DNA from: an uncultured Microbulbifer sp.
Lineage (GTDB): Bacteria > Pseudomonadota > Gammaproteobacteria > Pseudomonadales > Cellvibrionaceae
Direction: 5' to 3'
Assembly: GCF_947489355.1 (NCBI RefSeq)
Contig: NZ_CANLDD010000006.1
Coordinates: 62,001 to 126,000 of the forward strand
Length of the DNA: 64,000 nt
Part shown: positions 9,484 to 17,567 of the stretch, piece after piece
Numbering within the stretch: position 1 is the first letter of the stretch
How the letters are laid out: every line of letters begins with the position of its first letter
Made by a program: the position numbers and the translations under genes
The notes under the pieces: generated by a model
Told to the model about the DNA's origin: nothing
Database searches by the model: none
Seen by the model: only the letters and a program-made list of their open reading frames with translations

Positions 9484-10604
9484 CGTTGATGCTCATTCGA
9501 TTGTTTAATTGGCAATTTAATCGTAACCGTTACGCCTCTTCCAAACTCTCCGTTAAGGGTAAATAAATGATCGTTATCATATAATTGAATCAACCTTTGC
9601 CGCACATTTTCTATGCCAATACCGGGATTGTAATCCTTACCTGTAAAATCACAGCCTACACCATCGTCAATAACCTGTATCAACAGATACCCCCCGGCCA
9701 TTTTACACCTCAAGGTGAGCGTACCGGGCCCAGTTTTTTCGCCCAGGCCATGGCTGATGGCATTTTCTACCAGGGGTTGCAGGATCATTGACGGAACAGA
9801 AATAGCCAGGACATTGTCATCTATATCCATTATTATTTTTAATCTTTCCCCAAAACGTGCTCTTTCAATAAATAGATATTGATCTAGAATCTCTATTTCA
9901 GATTTTAACGGCACCCATTGCGCTTCAGACTCTTCTAGTGTCTGACGGAAAAATGCACTTAATTTTTCAAGCAATGTGGCAGCTTGTTGTTTTTTTTCCT
10001 TAAGCACCAGCACCGATATGATATTTAATGTATTAAACAAGAAATGGGGGTTAATTTGCATGCGCAAAGCAAGCAATTTTGATTCCACCAATTGCCTTTT
10101 CAAGGTTTCACTTTCCAGTTCTTTTTCTTCGGCAAAGTTATAAAAATTACTTAAGTTCTGGCTTGCTACAAATAAAGTATAAATAATAAAATGAAAAAGA
10201 AACAGGTTATCACCAAACAAAAAATGGCCTATATGTTGCCACGGTTGATACCCCACCATTGATTCACTCATGGTTTCGAAAAAGTGATAATGATAACTGA
10301 TCACAAAGGTTTGCAATAATGATAAAATCATCAATATAAAGAAATGCACACCTACCATTGGCAACCAATTTTCCGGCGTAATGGGGTAGCGTTTAGCAAA
10401 ATACAATACCAGGGGGGATAGTATTGCCCAGGGCAACCACACTTTTATCATTAAATACGTGAATTGCCCCACTGGATTGGGTTGGTAGTTGTGAATCGTG
10501 AAAATTCCCGATAGCTGGGAAAGCGCGACATAACAACCAAGACCTATCGCAAGACAAAGCAGAATGACCATAAGTTGTCTATAGTTTTTTGCTGTTTCGC
10601 TCAC
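9480..10604 (-). CDS. LytS-type sensor histidine kinase
   Basis: 374 residues. Four hydrophobic segments fill roughly 10-150 and form the membrane sensor. The His_kinase domain follows with the phospho-acceptor H187 in MQINPHFLFNTLN, the ATP-binding N281 in ILQPLVENAISHGL, and the G-box DDGVG at 313-317. This is the Pfam His_kinase (LytS/YehU) class, the normal partner of LytTR regulators. There is no periplasmic domain large enough to bind a protein ligand, so it probably senses something in or at the membrane, perhaps the transporter itself. It lies 59 bp downstream of the ABC ATPase gene. Confidence 0.92.
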   Translation of the reverse strand: MSETAKNYRQLMVILLCLAIGLGCYVALSQLSGIFTIHNYQPNPVGQFTYLMIKVWLPWAILSPLVLYFAKRYPITPENWLPMVGVHFFILMILSLLQTFVISYHYHFFETMSESMVGYQPWQHIGHFLFGDNLFLFHFIIYTLFVASQNLSNFYNFAEEKELESETLKRQLVESKLLALRMQINPHFLFNTLNIISVLVLKEKKQQAATLLEKLSAFFRQTLEESEAQWVPLKSEIEILDQYLFIERARFGERLKIIMDIDDNVLAISVPSMILQPLVENAISHGLGEKTGPGTLTLRCKMAGGYLLIQVIDDGVGCDFTGKDYNPGIGIENVRQRLIQLYDNDHLFTLNGEFGRGVTVTIKLPIKQSNEHQR

Positions 10605-10663
10605 CTAATGTCTTTCCTTTCCTATATTAGCTAAAGGTACACTGTTATAAGCCTATAGACAGA

Positions 10664-11347
10664 TTATTGCAATAACTGTCCATCCAGCAGTTCGACGGTT
10701 CTGGTGGCTCTTTGTGCAAAACGAGAATCATGCGTCACCATACAAATCGTTGTGCCTTGCTGATTTAATTGATCCAGTAGCTCCATGATCTCTTCGCCAT
10801 TTGCAGAGTCCAGGTTCCCAGTAGGCTCATCGGCCAAAAGTATGGAAGGATTAATGATCATTCCCCTTGCCACAGCAACCCTTTGTTGCTGCCCTCCCGA
10901 TAATTGTGCGGGGTAATAATTCTCTCTGTGGGCCATGCTAACTTGATCGAGTTTCTCCATAACTCGTTGTTTTCGTTCGCTTTTTGATTCAAAACTGTAG
11001 GTAAGGGGTAATTCCACATTTTCGAAGACTGTCATATCACCAATCAGGTTAAACGCCTGAAAAACGAATCCAATTTCCTTGTTTCGTAATGCAGCCCTTT
11101 GGTAAAGATCGAAGTGTTCAACTTTGTGCTGCTTCAAGTAATAATTGCCTTTGGTCGCACCATCTAGCAGGCCCAATACGGATAATAAGGTGGATTTCCC
11201 ACATCCAGATGGGCCAGAGATAGATACAAATTCTCCAGGATATATTTCAAGGTCAAGGTTGTGAATTGCGCGGGTCTCCATGCCGTTACTATTAAAATAG
11301 CGACATAAAGACTCCAACTGGATAAGGGGCTGTGTATCGTTCATCAT
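10664..11347 (-). CDS. ABC transporter ATPase, MacB/LolD class
   Basis: 227 residues, a single nucleotide-binding domain. Walker A is GPSGCGKST at 45-53, the Q-loop is FVFQAFNL near 95-102, the signature is LSGGQQQR at 149-156, and Walker B ILLADEPTGNLD starts at 169. ADEPTGNLD is typical of the MacB/LolD/FtsE branch that powers FtsX-type permeases without moving substrate through the membrane. It sits 12 bp after the permease gene and is surely its motor. Confidence 0.94.
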   Translation of the reverse strand: MMNDTQPLIQLESLCRYFNSNGMETRAIHNLDLEIYPGEFVSISGPSGCGKSTLLSVLGLLDGATKGNYYLKQHKVEHFDLYQRAALRNKEIGFVFQAFNLIGDMTVFENVELPLTYSFESKSERKQRVMEKLDQVSMAHRENYYPAQLSGGQQQRVAVARGMIINPSILLADEPTGNLDSANGEEIMELLDQLNQQGTTICMVTHDSRFAQRATRTVELLDGQLLQ

Positions 11348-11359
11348 ATTTCCTTTAAC

Positions 11360-13789
11360 TTATTCATTTCTCAGGGCGGAAGAAGGGTCGAGTTTGGTCG
11401 CTTTTAATGTTGGCGTCGTGACAGCCATAAGGGCTGCCAGAACTAACACGACTAAACTTGTCAGATATACAAATGGACTAAACACGCTTGTTTGATACAA
11501 AACACCTTGAAGGTAATTGCCAAGCAACGACATGACAACCAGCCCAATGCCAATACCAATTGCGATTACACTTATACTTTGTTTAAGTATCAATCCCATG
11601 ATGGATTTAGGTGTGGCACCAACGGCAATACGTATTCCAATTTCTCTTAATCGCTGGCCTATGTTGTATGAGACCACACCGAAAATACCTGACAAGGTAA
11701 TAAGGAGAGATAACAACCCGAACAATCCCAATAAACTGGCAATCAATGTAGGTGTGGTTAACCAGTCTTCTTTTATATCTGACATTGATTGCACTGATGC
11801 AATCGCTTGCTGAGGGTCCAGTTGACCAACAATTTTTGTTATAGGGTGCTGCAACTGATAAGGTGAACCGCGTGACTTAACCAACAATCTAACCTGCCCT
11901 GAAGGGAATTGCATAAAGGAGACATAAAATGCCGCTCCCTCTGTTTGATCAAGTCCGGTAGCTCTGACATCTGCCACCACTCCAACAATTTGGAGCCAGT
12001 TTTTCCCCCCATCTATGGATAGTCTTTCACCAAGTGGGCTCGCACCAGCAAAAAACTGCTCAGCAAGACTACGGTTAATCACTACTACACCAGAATTGTT
12101 TTCATCATCTGACTCATTGAAATAACGCCCTTCCAATAGAGCGATACCCAATAAAGAATGAAATTGATGGGAAACGGCAACCACTCTAGCCCTTGGACGA
12201 ACGTCGTCCTGATTCAGATTTTGCCTTTGTGTTTCGAAGCTGCTTGGGCCAAGCACATTTGAAGCAAGAGGAAAACTGGCCGAGACGCTGACTTGTTCAC
12301 TATCTGGCAGTGCTGATACTTCTCTGAGCAAATTGCGGGCAAAATCACGTACCTGCTGACCGTTAGTATAGTTGGTAAAGTTGAGGTCCAGGTTTATCGC
12401 CAAAACACTTTCAGTGTTAAAGCCAGTATCCTGGTTGCTGAGTTTATACAGGCTCACAGTCACCAGGGCTGAAACCGTCAGTATAACAAATGACAGAGCC
12501 AACTGAATAATCAACAATACGCTTCGCCACTTCTGTCCAGTGATGCTGGCGGTAACCTTATCTCCCCCTTCTTTTAAAGCATTATTGATGTTTCTTCTGC
12601 TAAATGCTGCTGCACTACCACTGATCAATCCTGCAACTACAGACACAACCAGGGAAAATATCAACACCATAGCATCCATTTTTACTTCGCTAGCCAGGGG
12701 TGTATAACGCGAAGAAAAGTCAGATAAAAGTGCAAGCGAGGGGTAGGCCAATAGTAGACCGACGAACCCGCCAGCTAAGGCATATAAAATACTTTCTGTT
12801 AAAAGCTGTTGCGCTATTCTCCCAGGGCTTGCGCCAATGGCCTCTCGAATAGCAAGTTCCTGACTACGCGAAGAAGCTCTAGCCAGATTAAGATTAGCAA
12901 CATTAGCGCTGGAAATGAGTACTACTAATCCTGAAATAATCAACAGTAACAAGAAAGTGTTGGCAGAATCACCGATCATTTCAGATTTTAACGATACCAA
13001 ATTTGCACTGTAGCCATTGCTGGTACGGTAGTCATCCGGATATTGTGCCTGTAACTGCCCTGCAATGGTGTTGACTTCTCTACTTACTCTTTCCAGGTCA
13101 CCGTTCTCTTTAAGCTTTCCAAATAACGTCAACATACCTGTGCTTCGGTTATTGATCATGCCCTCACTGGAACGAAACGGACAACTTGCCGCCGAAATAT
13201 AAATATCGTTATCATTCGGGTAAGCTGGCATGGGCGGCAGGACACCAATCACTGTATGTACGGCATTATTCATTTCAAGGCTGATACCCACTACATTCTC
13301 CCTTCCCCCAAAATGCTGCTGCCAGTATCGATAAGAAAGCAGAATAAGAGGTTCGGCACCGGGTTCGTCTTCACCATAAGAAAAATCACGCCCCAATAGG
13401 GGCTTAATTCCCAGCATGTTAAAAAAATCCCAACTCACAACACCCGTCTGAACCCTTTTGGGCATACCGTCGCCCAACAGAGTGAATTGCATGGAATGAT
13501 ACTCAACCAGGGAGTCCAGCCCCGTTGTCAAACTTCTGTAATCGAAGAAACTCTGTACCGATGAACCAAAATCCATTCTTTCCGCGATCGGTTGATGCTG
13601 TTGTAGGCGTACCAGCTTATCTCCTTCTGAATAGGGTAATGGTGCAAACATAACATGATAGACCATACTGAATATTGCACTATTAGCGCCTATTCCTAAC
13701 GCAAATGTGATAACAATTAACGCACTGATTGCCGGTCTTTTTTTAGCAGCCCGCCAGGCATATCCAGTGTCTTGTAACAAACGGTGCAT
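11360..13789 (-). CDS. FtsX/MacB-type ABC permease (duplicated domain)
   Basis: 809 residues. The N-terminal transmembrane segment (about 20-42, ALIVITFALGIGANSAIFS) is followed by a MacB-like periplasmic domain (about 50-250). Then come three helices of the first FtsX domain (about 275-400), another membrane segment near 425, a second periplasmic domain and a second FtsX domain near 680-800. This duplicated layout is that of the long orphan permeases (ADOP-like) rather than the 650-residue MacB, whose ATPase is fused. The ATPase and adaptor are separate genes here, forming a tripartite export system of the MacAB kind. The substrate is unknown; antimicrobial peptides, lipopeptides and lipoproteins are the usual options. 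Confidence 0.9.
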   Translation of the reverse strand: MHRLLQDTGYAWRAAKKRPAISALIVITFALGIGANSAIFSMVYHVMFAPLPYSEGDKLVRLQQHQPIAERMDFGSSVQSFFDYRSLTTGLDSLVEYHSMQFTLLGDGMPKRVQTGVVSWDFFNMLGIKPLLGRDFSYGEDEPGAEPLILLSYRYWQQHFGGRENVVGISLEMNNAVHTVIGVLPPMPAYPNDNDIYISAASCPFRSSEGMINNRSTGMLTLFGKLKENGDLERVSREVNTIAGQLQAQYPDDYRTSNGYSANLVSLKSEMIGDSANTFLLLLIISGLVVLISSANVANLNLARASSRSQELAIREAIGASPGRIAQQLLTESILYALAGGFVGLLLAYPSLALLSDFSSRYTPLASEVKMDAMVLIFSLVVSVVAGLISGSAAAFSRRNINNALKEGGDKVTASITGQKWRSVLLIIQLALSFVILTVSALVTVSLYKLSNQDTGFNTESVLAINLDLNFTNYTNGQQVRDFARNLLREVSALPDSEQVSVSASFPLASNVLGPSSFETQRQNLNQDDVRPRARVVAVSHQFHSLLGIALLEGRYFNESDDENNSGVVVINRSLAEQFFAGASPLGERLSIDGGKNWLQIVGVVADVRATGLDQTEGAAFYVSFMQFPSGQVRLLVKSRGSPYQLQHPITKIVGQLDPQQAIASVQSMSDIKEDWLTTPTLIASLLGLFGLLSLLITLSGIFGVVSYNIGQRLREIGIRIAVGATPKSIMGLILKQSISVIAIGIGIGLVVMSLLGNYLQGVLYQTSVFSPFVYLTSLVVLVLAALMAVTTPTLKATKLDPSSALRNE

Positions 13790-13802
13790 GATGATTCCTG
13801 TA

Positions 13803-15053
13803 CTATTGAAGGCTAATCAGAGGACGTTGATTGAATTGCGAAATATCAGAAACAATGACTTTGTCACCGGCTTGAAGTCCACCGGTGACATGGATTCGGT
13901 CAACTGATCCACTTCCCAGGGATACTGCTACCAACTTAGCCTGCCTTTCATTCACTAGGTAGAGATTGTTATTACTGTTTTCCTGGCTTTGCACAGGCCT
14001 TCTGATCGTTAAAGCGTTTTCTACTCGCGCTATTTCTATTACACCATTTACCCTTAAATCCGGCCTTGCACCGGTTAAGCTTGCCTCATCAAAAATCACG
14101 TCAACCAAAACCACACCATTTTGTACAGCCGGATCAATGCGACTTATGCTTCCAGTAGCACGATTCCCCCCGGCACTAATCACTACTTTTTGCCCTAATA
14201 CTACGTCTTTGATCAGGCTTTCCTGAACCCTGAGCTCAGCTTTAAGATCCTCTTCCCGGGCAACCCTGGCTAAAATATCGCCTGTATTTAGCTGCTGTCC
14301 TTGCTCTACCGGAATAAATTGTAATACCCCGGTTAATCCAGCCTTTACATTCAAATCACTTTCAAGGTTTTGCTGAAGTTTAAGCGCACTTCGTGCCTGG
14401 TTAACCTGGGCTTGTTTGGCTGCCAATTCAGCTAGATGAAGCTCCTTTAGGTGCTGCAGGCGCTTTTTCTCTATGCGTAGCCGGGATTGATATTGTTGTT
14501 GAAGCAGCTTATTTTCTTTCACATCCAAAACGGAAACGATCTGCAGGTCTTTTAGTGCTTCATTGGCTTTGAGTCTGAAATCGGCATTTTCGAATCTGGC
14601 CTGATAATCGATTACCATTGCTTCTTGAGCCAAAGCGTCACTTTTAAGACGTTTCCCCAAAGCATTAAATTCAGCTTGTGCGACCTCAAGCGCATAGGTG
14701 GCCCTTTCTAGCTCACGTGTCAGAGTTGGATTCGAAAGGCGCATGATAATGGTATCAATTTCTAATTTTGCGCCGGGTTGAACAAGGATTTGTTCGACCC
14801 TTGCCCTGGAAGTGGCGGCAATCCAGCGAAATGTTTGGGGCTGTAATGTACCCGGCGCGCGAATATCTCGAATAAATTGCCCGCGCTTCACACTGTCAAT
14901 TACCAGTTCATTCATATTCACAGTGATAGCGTCTGGTCGATGTCTCAGGATTCCCCAGGCGGCAAGCACAATCACTGAAATTATGAATACGAAAATCTTT
15001 AGTGGTTTTAAAGCCAGTTTGGGCTGTTTAGCTTGCGGTATATCCACTCCCAA
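13803..15053 (-). CDS. Periplasmic adaptor (HlyD/MacA-like)
   Basis: 416 residues, first gene of the five-gene unit. One N-terminal membrane anchor (about 20-36). A lipoyl half-motif near 75-105 (VEQILVQPGAKLE) is followed by a long alpha-helical hairpin rich in K, Q, E and L (about 110-240) and a second lipoyl half (LTGVLQFIPVEQGQQLNTGD). A beta-barrel and membrane-proximal domain close the protein. This is the membrane fusion protein that bridges the permease to an outer-membrane channel. No TolC homologue is in the window, so a general TolC is presumably used. It ends 13 bp before the permease gene. Confidence 0.9.
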   Translation of the reverse strand: MGVDIPQAKQPKLALKPLKIFVFIISVIVLAAWGILRHRPDAITVNMNELVIDSVKRGQFIRDIRAPGTLQPQTFRWIAATSRARVEQILVQPGAKLEIDTIIMRLSNPTLTRELERATYALEVAQAEFNALGKRLKSDALAQEAMVIDYQARFENADFRLKANEALKDLQIVSVLDVKENKLLQQQYQSRLRIEKKRLQHLKELHLAELAAKQAQVNQARSALKLQQNLESDLNVKAGLTGVLQFIPVEQGQQLNTGDILARVAREEDLKAELRVQESLIKDVVLGQKVVISAGGNRATGSISRIDPAVQNGVVLVDVIFDEASLTGARPDLRVNGVIEIARVENALTIRRPVQSQENSNNNLYLVNERQAKLVAVSLGSGSVDRIHVTGGLQAGDKVIVSDISQFNQRPLISLQ

Positions 15054-15573
15054 AGCCTCCTTATTGTGTTATTGGTACAATAAAGGGTGGGGTTTTTACT
15101 TTCAGTAGCCAATCGATAAAGCCCAGTTGCTTGCGGATAAGACGCAGGGAAATACGATGAAAGTGCCTTATCTAATGTTCGCAAAATTCTATACACGTAC
15201 AGATTTGCTCACTTTTTGACCAGCAATGCATTTTTTGACGGTAACCGAATGGAGAATGTCACGGGTTAACGGTGGCTTTAAAGAGTGTACAGTCCAAATG
15301 ATAAGGCCGCCCAATACCCTGCAGCAGCCCAAGTCAGCCAGGAGAGCAGCATGGTAGAGTCAGCCCTGTACAAGTAACGAAATCCATTTTGCAACCAGGG
15401 TGTGGTGGTACTGGCTAATCCAAAAAGCCCCGAAGTGTCGAAACAGGAAAAGCAAGGCAGGTAACGATCAGGACAGTGGTCAAATAGGCAGTATTTCGCT
15501 ATTGATACCTTCATGGGCAAGGCTGTCGACTAAAAAGTCACACCGAGAAATCTGTTACCCCTTTGTTAGCCGC
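15054..15573. other. Gene-free spacer, likely promoter of the efflux unit
   Basis: 520 bp between the adaptor start and the GNAT stop, with no supported gene. It must hold the promoter of the five-gene efflux/two-component unit. A minus-strand frame at 15278-15520 ends in a hydrophobic stretch (LLSWLTWAAAGYWAALSFGL) but has no clear start signal and may be the remnant of a membrane protein. Confidence 0.4.
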
Positions 15574-16083
15574 TTACAGGGCATCATTAAATTCTTCCCG
15601 GTATCTTACTACCCCGCCTTGTTTTGGTAAGGCGGCCTTATTGAACACAAAGACCATAAATACTTGATCTGGTACACCTTCCCATTGGCTGCGGAGTTTG
15701 TATCTCGATGCCACTTCAAAGCCGAAGCGTGGGTAATACTCCGCATGTCCCAGGACGATGACGAATGGGCAATGGGACTTTTGCAAGTACGCAAGGCCGT
15801 GGAGAACCAGCCGAGAGCCAATGCCTTTTCTCTGATAGGACGGCAATACCGCCATGGGTGCCAGCCCCATGCCAACAGAGGCCGATACATCAATAGTCAC
15901 CGGGGTGAACAAGATGTATCCAACAACTGCACCGTGCTCGACAGCCACAAACGCGATATATTTCTCGCAATTGCTGCGAAGCCTATCGACGAGAGCCGCC
16001 TCAGGGCCGTTATTGAACGCGGCCAGGTTCAAGCGGTGGATCGCGTCGCTGTCTTCAGGTTTTTCTTGACGGATTTCGATCAT
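15574..16083 (-). CDS. GNAT family N-acetyltransferase
   Basis: 169 residues from the ATG at 16083 (MIEIRQEKPED). A longer frame to 16158 adds an unlikely N-terminus. The acetyl-CoA loop PSYQRKGIGSRLV (Q/R-x-x-G-x-G) sits near residues 83-95, preceded by the beta4 segment GLAPMAVLP. HAEYYPRFGFE near the end is characteristic of the YhbS-like subgroup. The acceptor is unknown. It is apparently monocistronic. Confidence 0.85.
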   Translation of the reverse strand: MIEIRQEKPEDSDAIHRLNLAAFNNGPEAALVDRLRSNCEKYIAFVAVEHGAVVGYILFTPVTIDVSASVGMGLAPMAVLPSYQRKGIGSRLVLHGLAYLQKSHCPFVIVLGHAEYYPRFGFEVASRYKLRSQWEGVPDQVFMVFVFNKAALPKQGGVVRYREEFNDAL

Positions 16084-16303
16084 TGAGTCAGTGTTCCATG
16101 TTGGAATGACTAATGTCCCAGGGGACGGCAGCAAACAGTGATGGCTATAATAATCCACTCAGTAGGCATTGAAACCCCATCAACTCCCTATTTTCTCCTT
16201 GGTCAACTTCCTCCTGGACACACCGTCTGTTTCATCAGCCTGCTAGCGATATCCCCGTTTTCGCGATAGAGTGGTGAAAAGTTCATCGAATCCAGGTGGC
16301 GAT

Positions 16304-17434
16304 ATGATTCAGCATAAGCATGTGGTCTATTCTCTACTTCTCTTGGTCAACTCATTTATTTTTCAGGCAAAAGCCGTCGAAATCGACAATATCACCTTCA
16401 AACCTACTCCGCTGAATGTCGGTGCAGGCCAACCGGCCATTACCGTTCTGGATTTCAATTCTGACGGCGCTGTGGATGTTATTTTTTCCAGTTATACCGC
16501 CAGTCATGCCGCGATTTACCAGGGTAATGGACGGGGCGGTTTAGCCAAAGTGGGCAGTGTCCCGGTGGGTGAGAATCCGGCAGATATGGCAGTTGCCGAT
16601 CTCAATAAAGACGACAATGCCGATTTGGTGGTGGCCAACCACGAAACCGCCTACGTCACCTTACTGCTGGGTGATGGAAAGGGGGGCTTTCAACCATCGC
16701 CTCAATCGCCGCTGAAAATAGACGTGAAACCCCATATACATGTGGTTAAGCTGGCTGATCTTGACAGCGACAACAGAGTAGACCTGATTGTTGATAGCCG
16801 TGATGACAATGGCATGCGTTACTTTAAGGGGCTGGCCAATGGCAGCTTCACAACACCCGGCCAGCTGATCAACGCCGGAGGGGACCCCTATCGAGGCTTT
16901 GCGATCGGTGACATCAACGGTGACGGGCGCATTGATATGGTGACTCCCAACCCAAGGGAGATTGGCATTGTGACCCATACTGGCTCAAACAGCCCATCTT
17001 TTACCCTGAAAAAGCTGGCCCCCTATGTATCCCCCTTTGTTGTTGAATTGGCAGAAATGAATGGCGACGGGAAGCTGGATATGCTTGTCGGCTCAAATGG
17101 CAGTTCTGTCACCGTTATCCCAGGGAACGGTGATGGAACATTCAATGAAGCCAACAAAACCGCAATAACCACTCCCCCTGGTGCCAAGCAGATAGCCGTT
17201 GGTGATATCAATGACGATGGCCTTGAAGATGCACTGGTGGCTAACTGGTCCGGTGAACTGCTCGCTGTGCTCGGCAATAAAACGAAGGTCGAGACCATAA
17301 GATTCAAAGATGCCAACATCCCTAACCCATGGGGTGTGGCCTTGGCAGATCTCAATGGAGATGGAAACAGCGACCTGATTATTGCTGATGGAGACAGTAA
17401 AGCCGCAGTCGTATATCTTAGCCAAACGGAGTGA
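16304..17434 (+). CDS. Secreted FG-GAP/VCBS repeat protein
   Basis: 376 residues from the ATG at 16304, chosen for aggtgg 5 bases upstream. The signal peptide ends near residue 26 (FIFQAKA). After it come about six repeats with the calcium-binding pattern D.N.DG..D, for example DFNSDGAVDVIF, DINGDGRIDMV, DINDDGLEDALV and DLNGDGNSDLII. These form an integrin-like beta-propeller. It is probably a periplasmic or extracellular binding protein; no catalytic domain is present. It converges on the next gene with two hairpins in between. Confidence 0.85.
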   Translation: MIQHKHVVYSLLLLVNSFIFQAKAVEIDNITFKPTPLNVGAGQPAITVLDFNSDGAVDVIFSSYTASHAAIYQGNGRGGLAKVGSVPVGENPADMAVADLNKDDNADLVVANHETAYVTLLLGDGKGGFQPSPQSPLKIDVKPHIHVVKLADLDSDNRVDLIVDSRDDNGMRYFKGLANGSFTTPGQLINAGGDPYRGFAIGDINGDGRIDMVTPNPREIGIVTHTGSNSPSFTLKKLAPYVSPFVVELAEMNGDGKLDMLVGSNGSSVTVIPGNGDGTFNEANKTAITTPPGAKQIAVGDINDDGLEDALVANWSGELLAVLGNKTKVETIRFKDANIPNPWGVALADLNGDGNSDLIIADGDSKAAVVYLSQTE

Positions 17435-17473
17435 TGGTTGGCAGACCTGAGTAAGCTCAGATGCGATACTGTC

Positions 17474-17512
17474 ACGACAAATCAAGCAGTTACACGCTTG
17501 ATTTGCGGCCCG
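17474..17512. repeat. Short hairpin repeat, family B, copy 2
   Basis: Matches the segment at 3757-3795 with a few changes. Perfect 10-bp arms caaatcaagc (17478-17487) and gcttgatttg (17496-17505) enclose an 8-base loop. Both copies lie immediately 3' of a plus-strand gene for a secreted propeller protein, which suggests a terminator-linked mobile or duplicated element. Confidence 0.55.
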
Positions 17513-17530
17513 AACGTCCGTGTTCGGGGC

Positions 17531-17567
17531 AGCGGGCTGCTGATATAGCTTTTTTCAGCAGCCTGCT
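17531..17567. terminator. Bidirectional hairpin terminator
   Basis: Stem agcgggctgctga (17531-17543) with tcagcagcctgct (17555-17567), 13 bp with one mismatch. A run of six T lies at the 3' side of the loop. It overlaps the stop codon of the minus-strand gene and lies between two convergent genes, so it can serve both. Confidence 0.6.
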
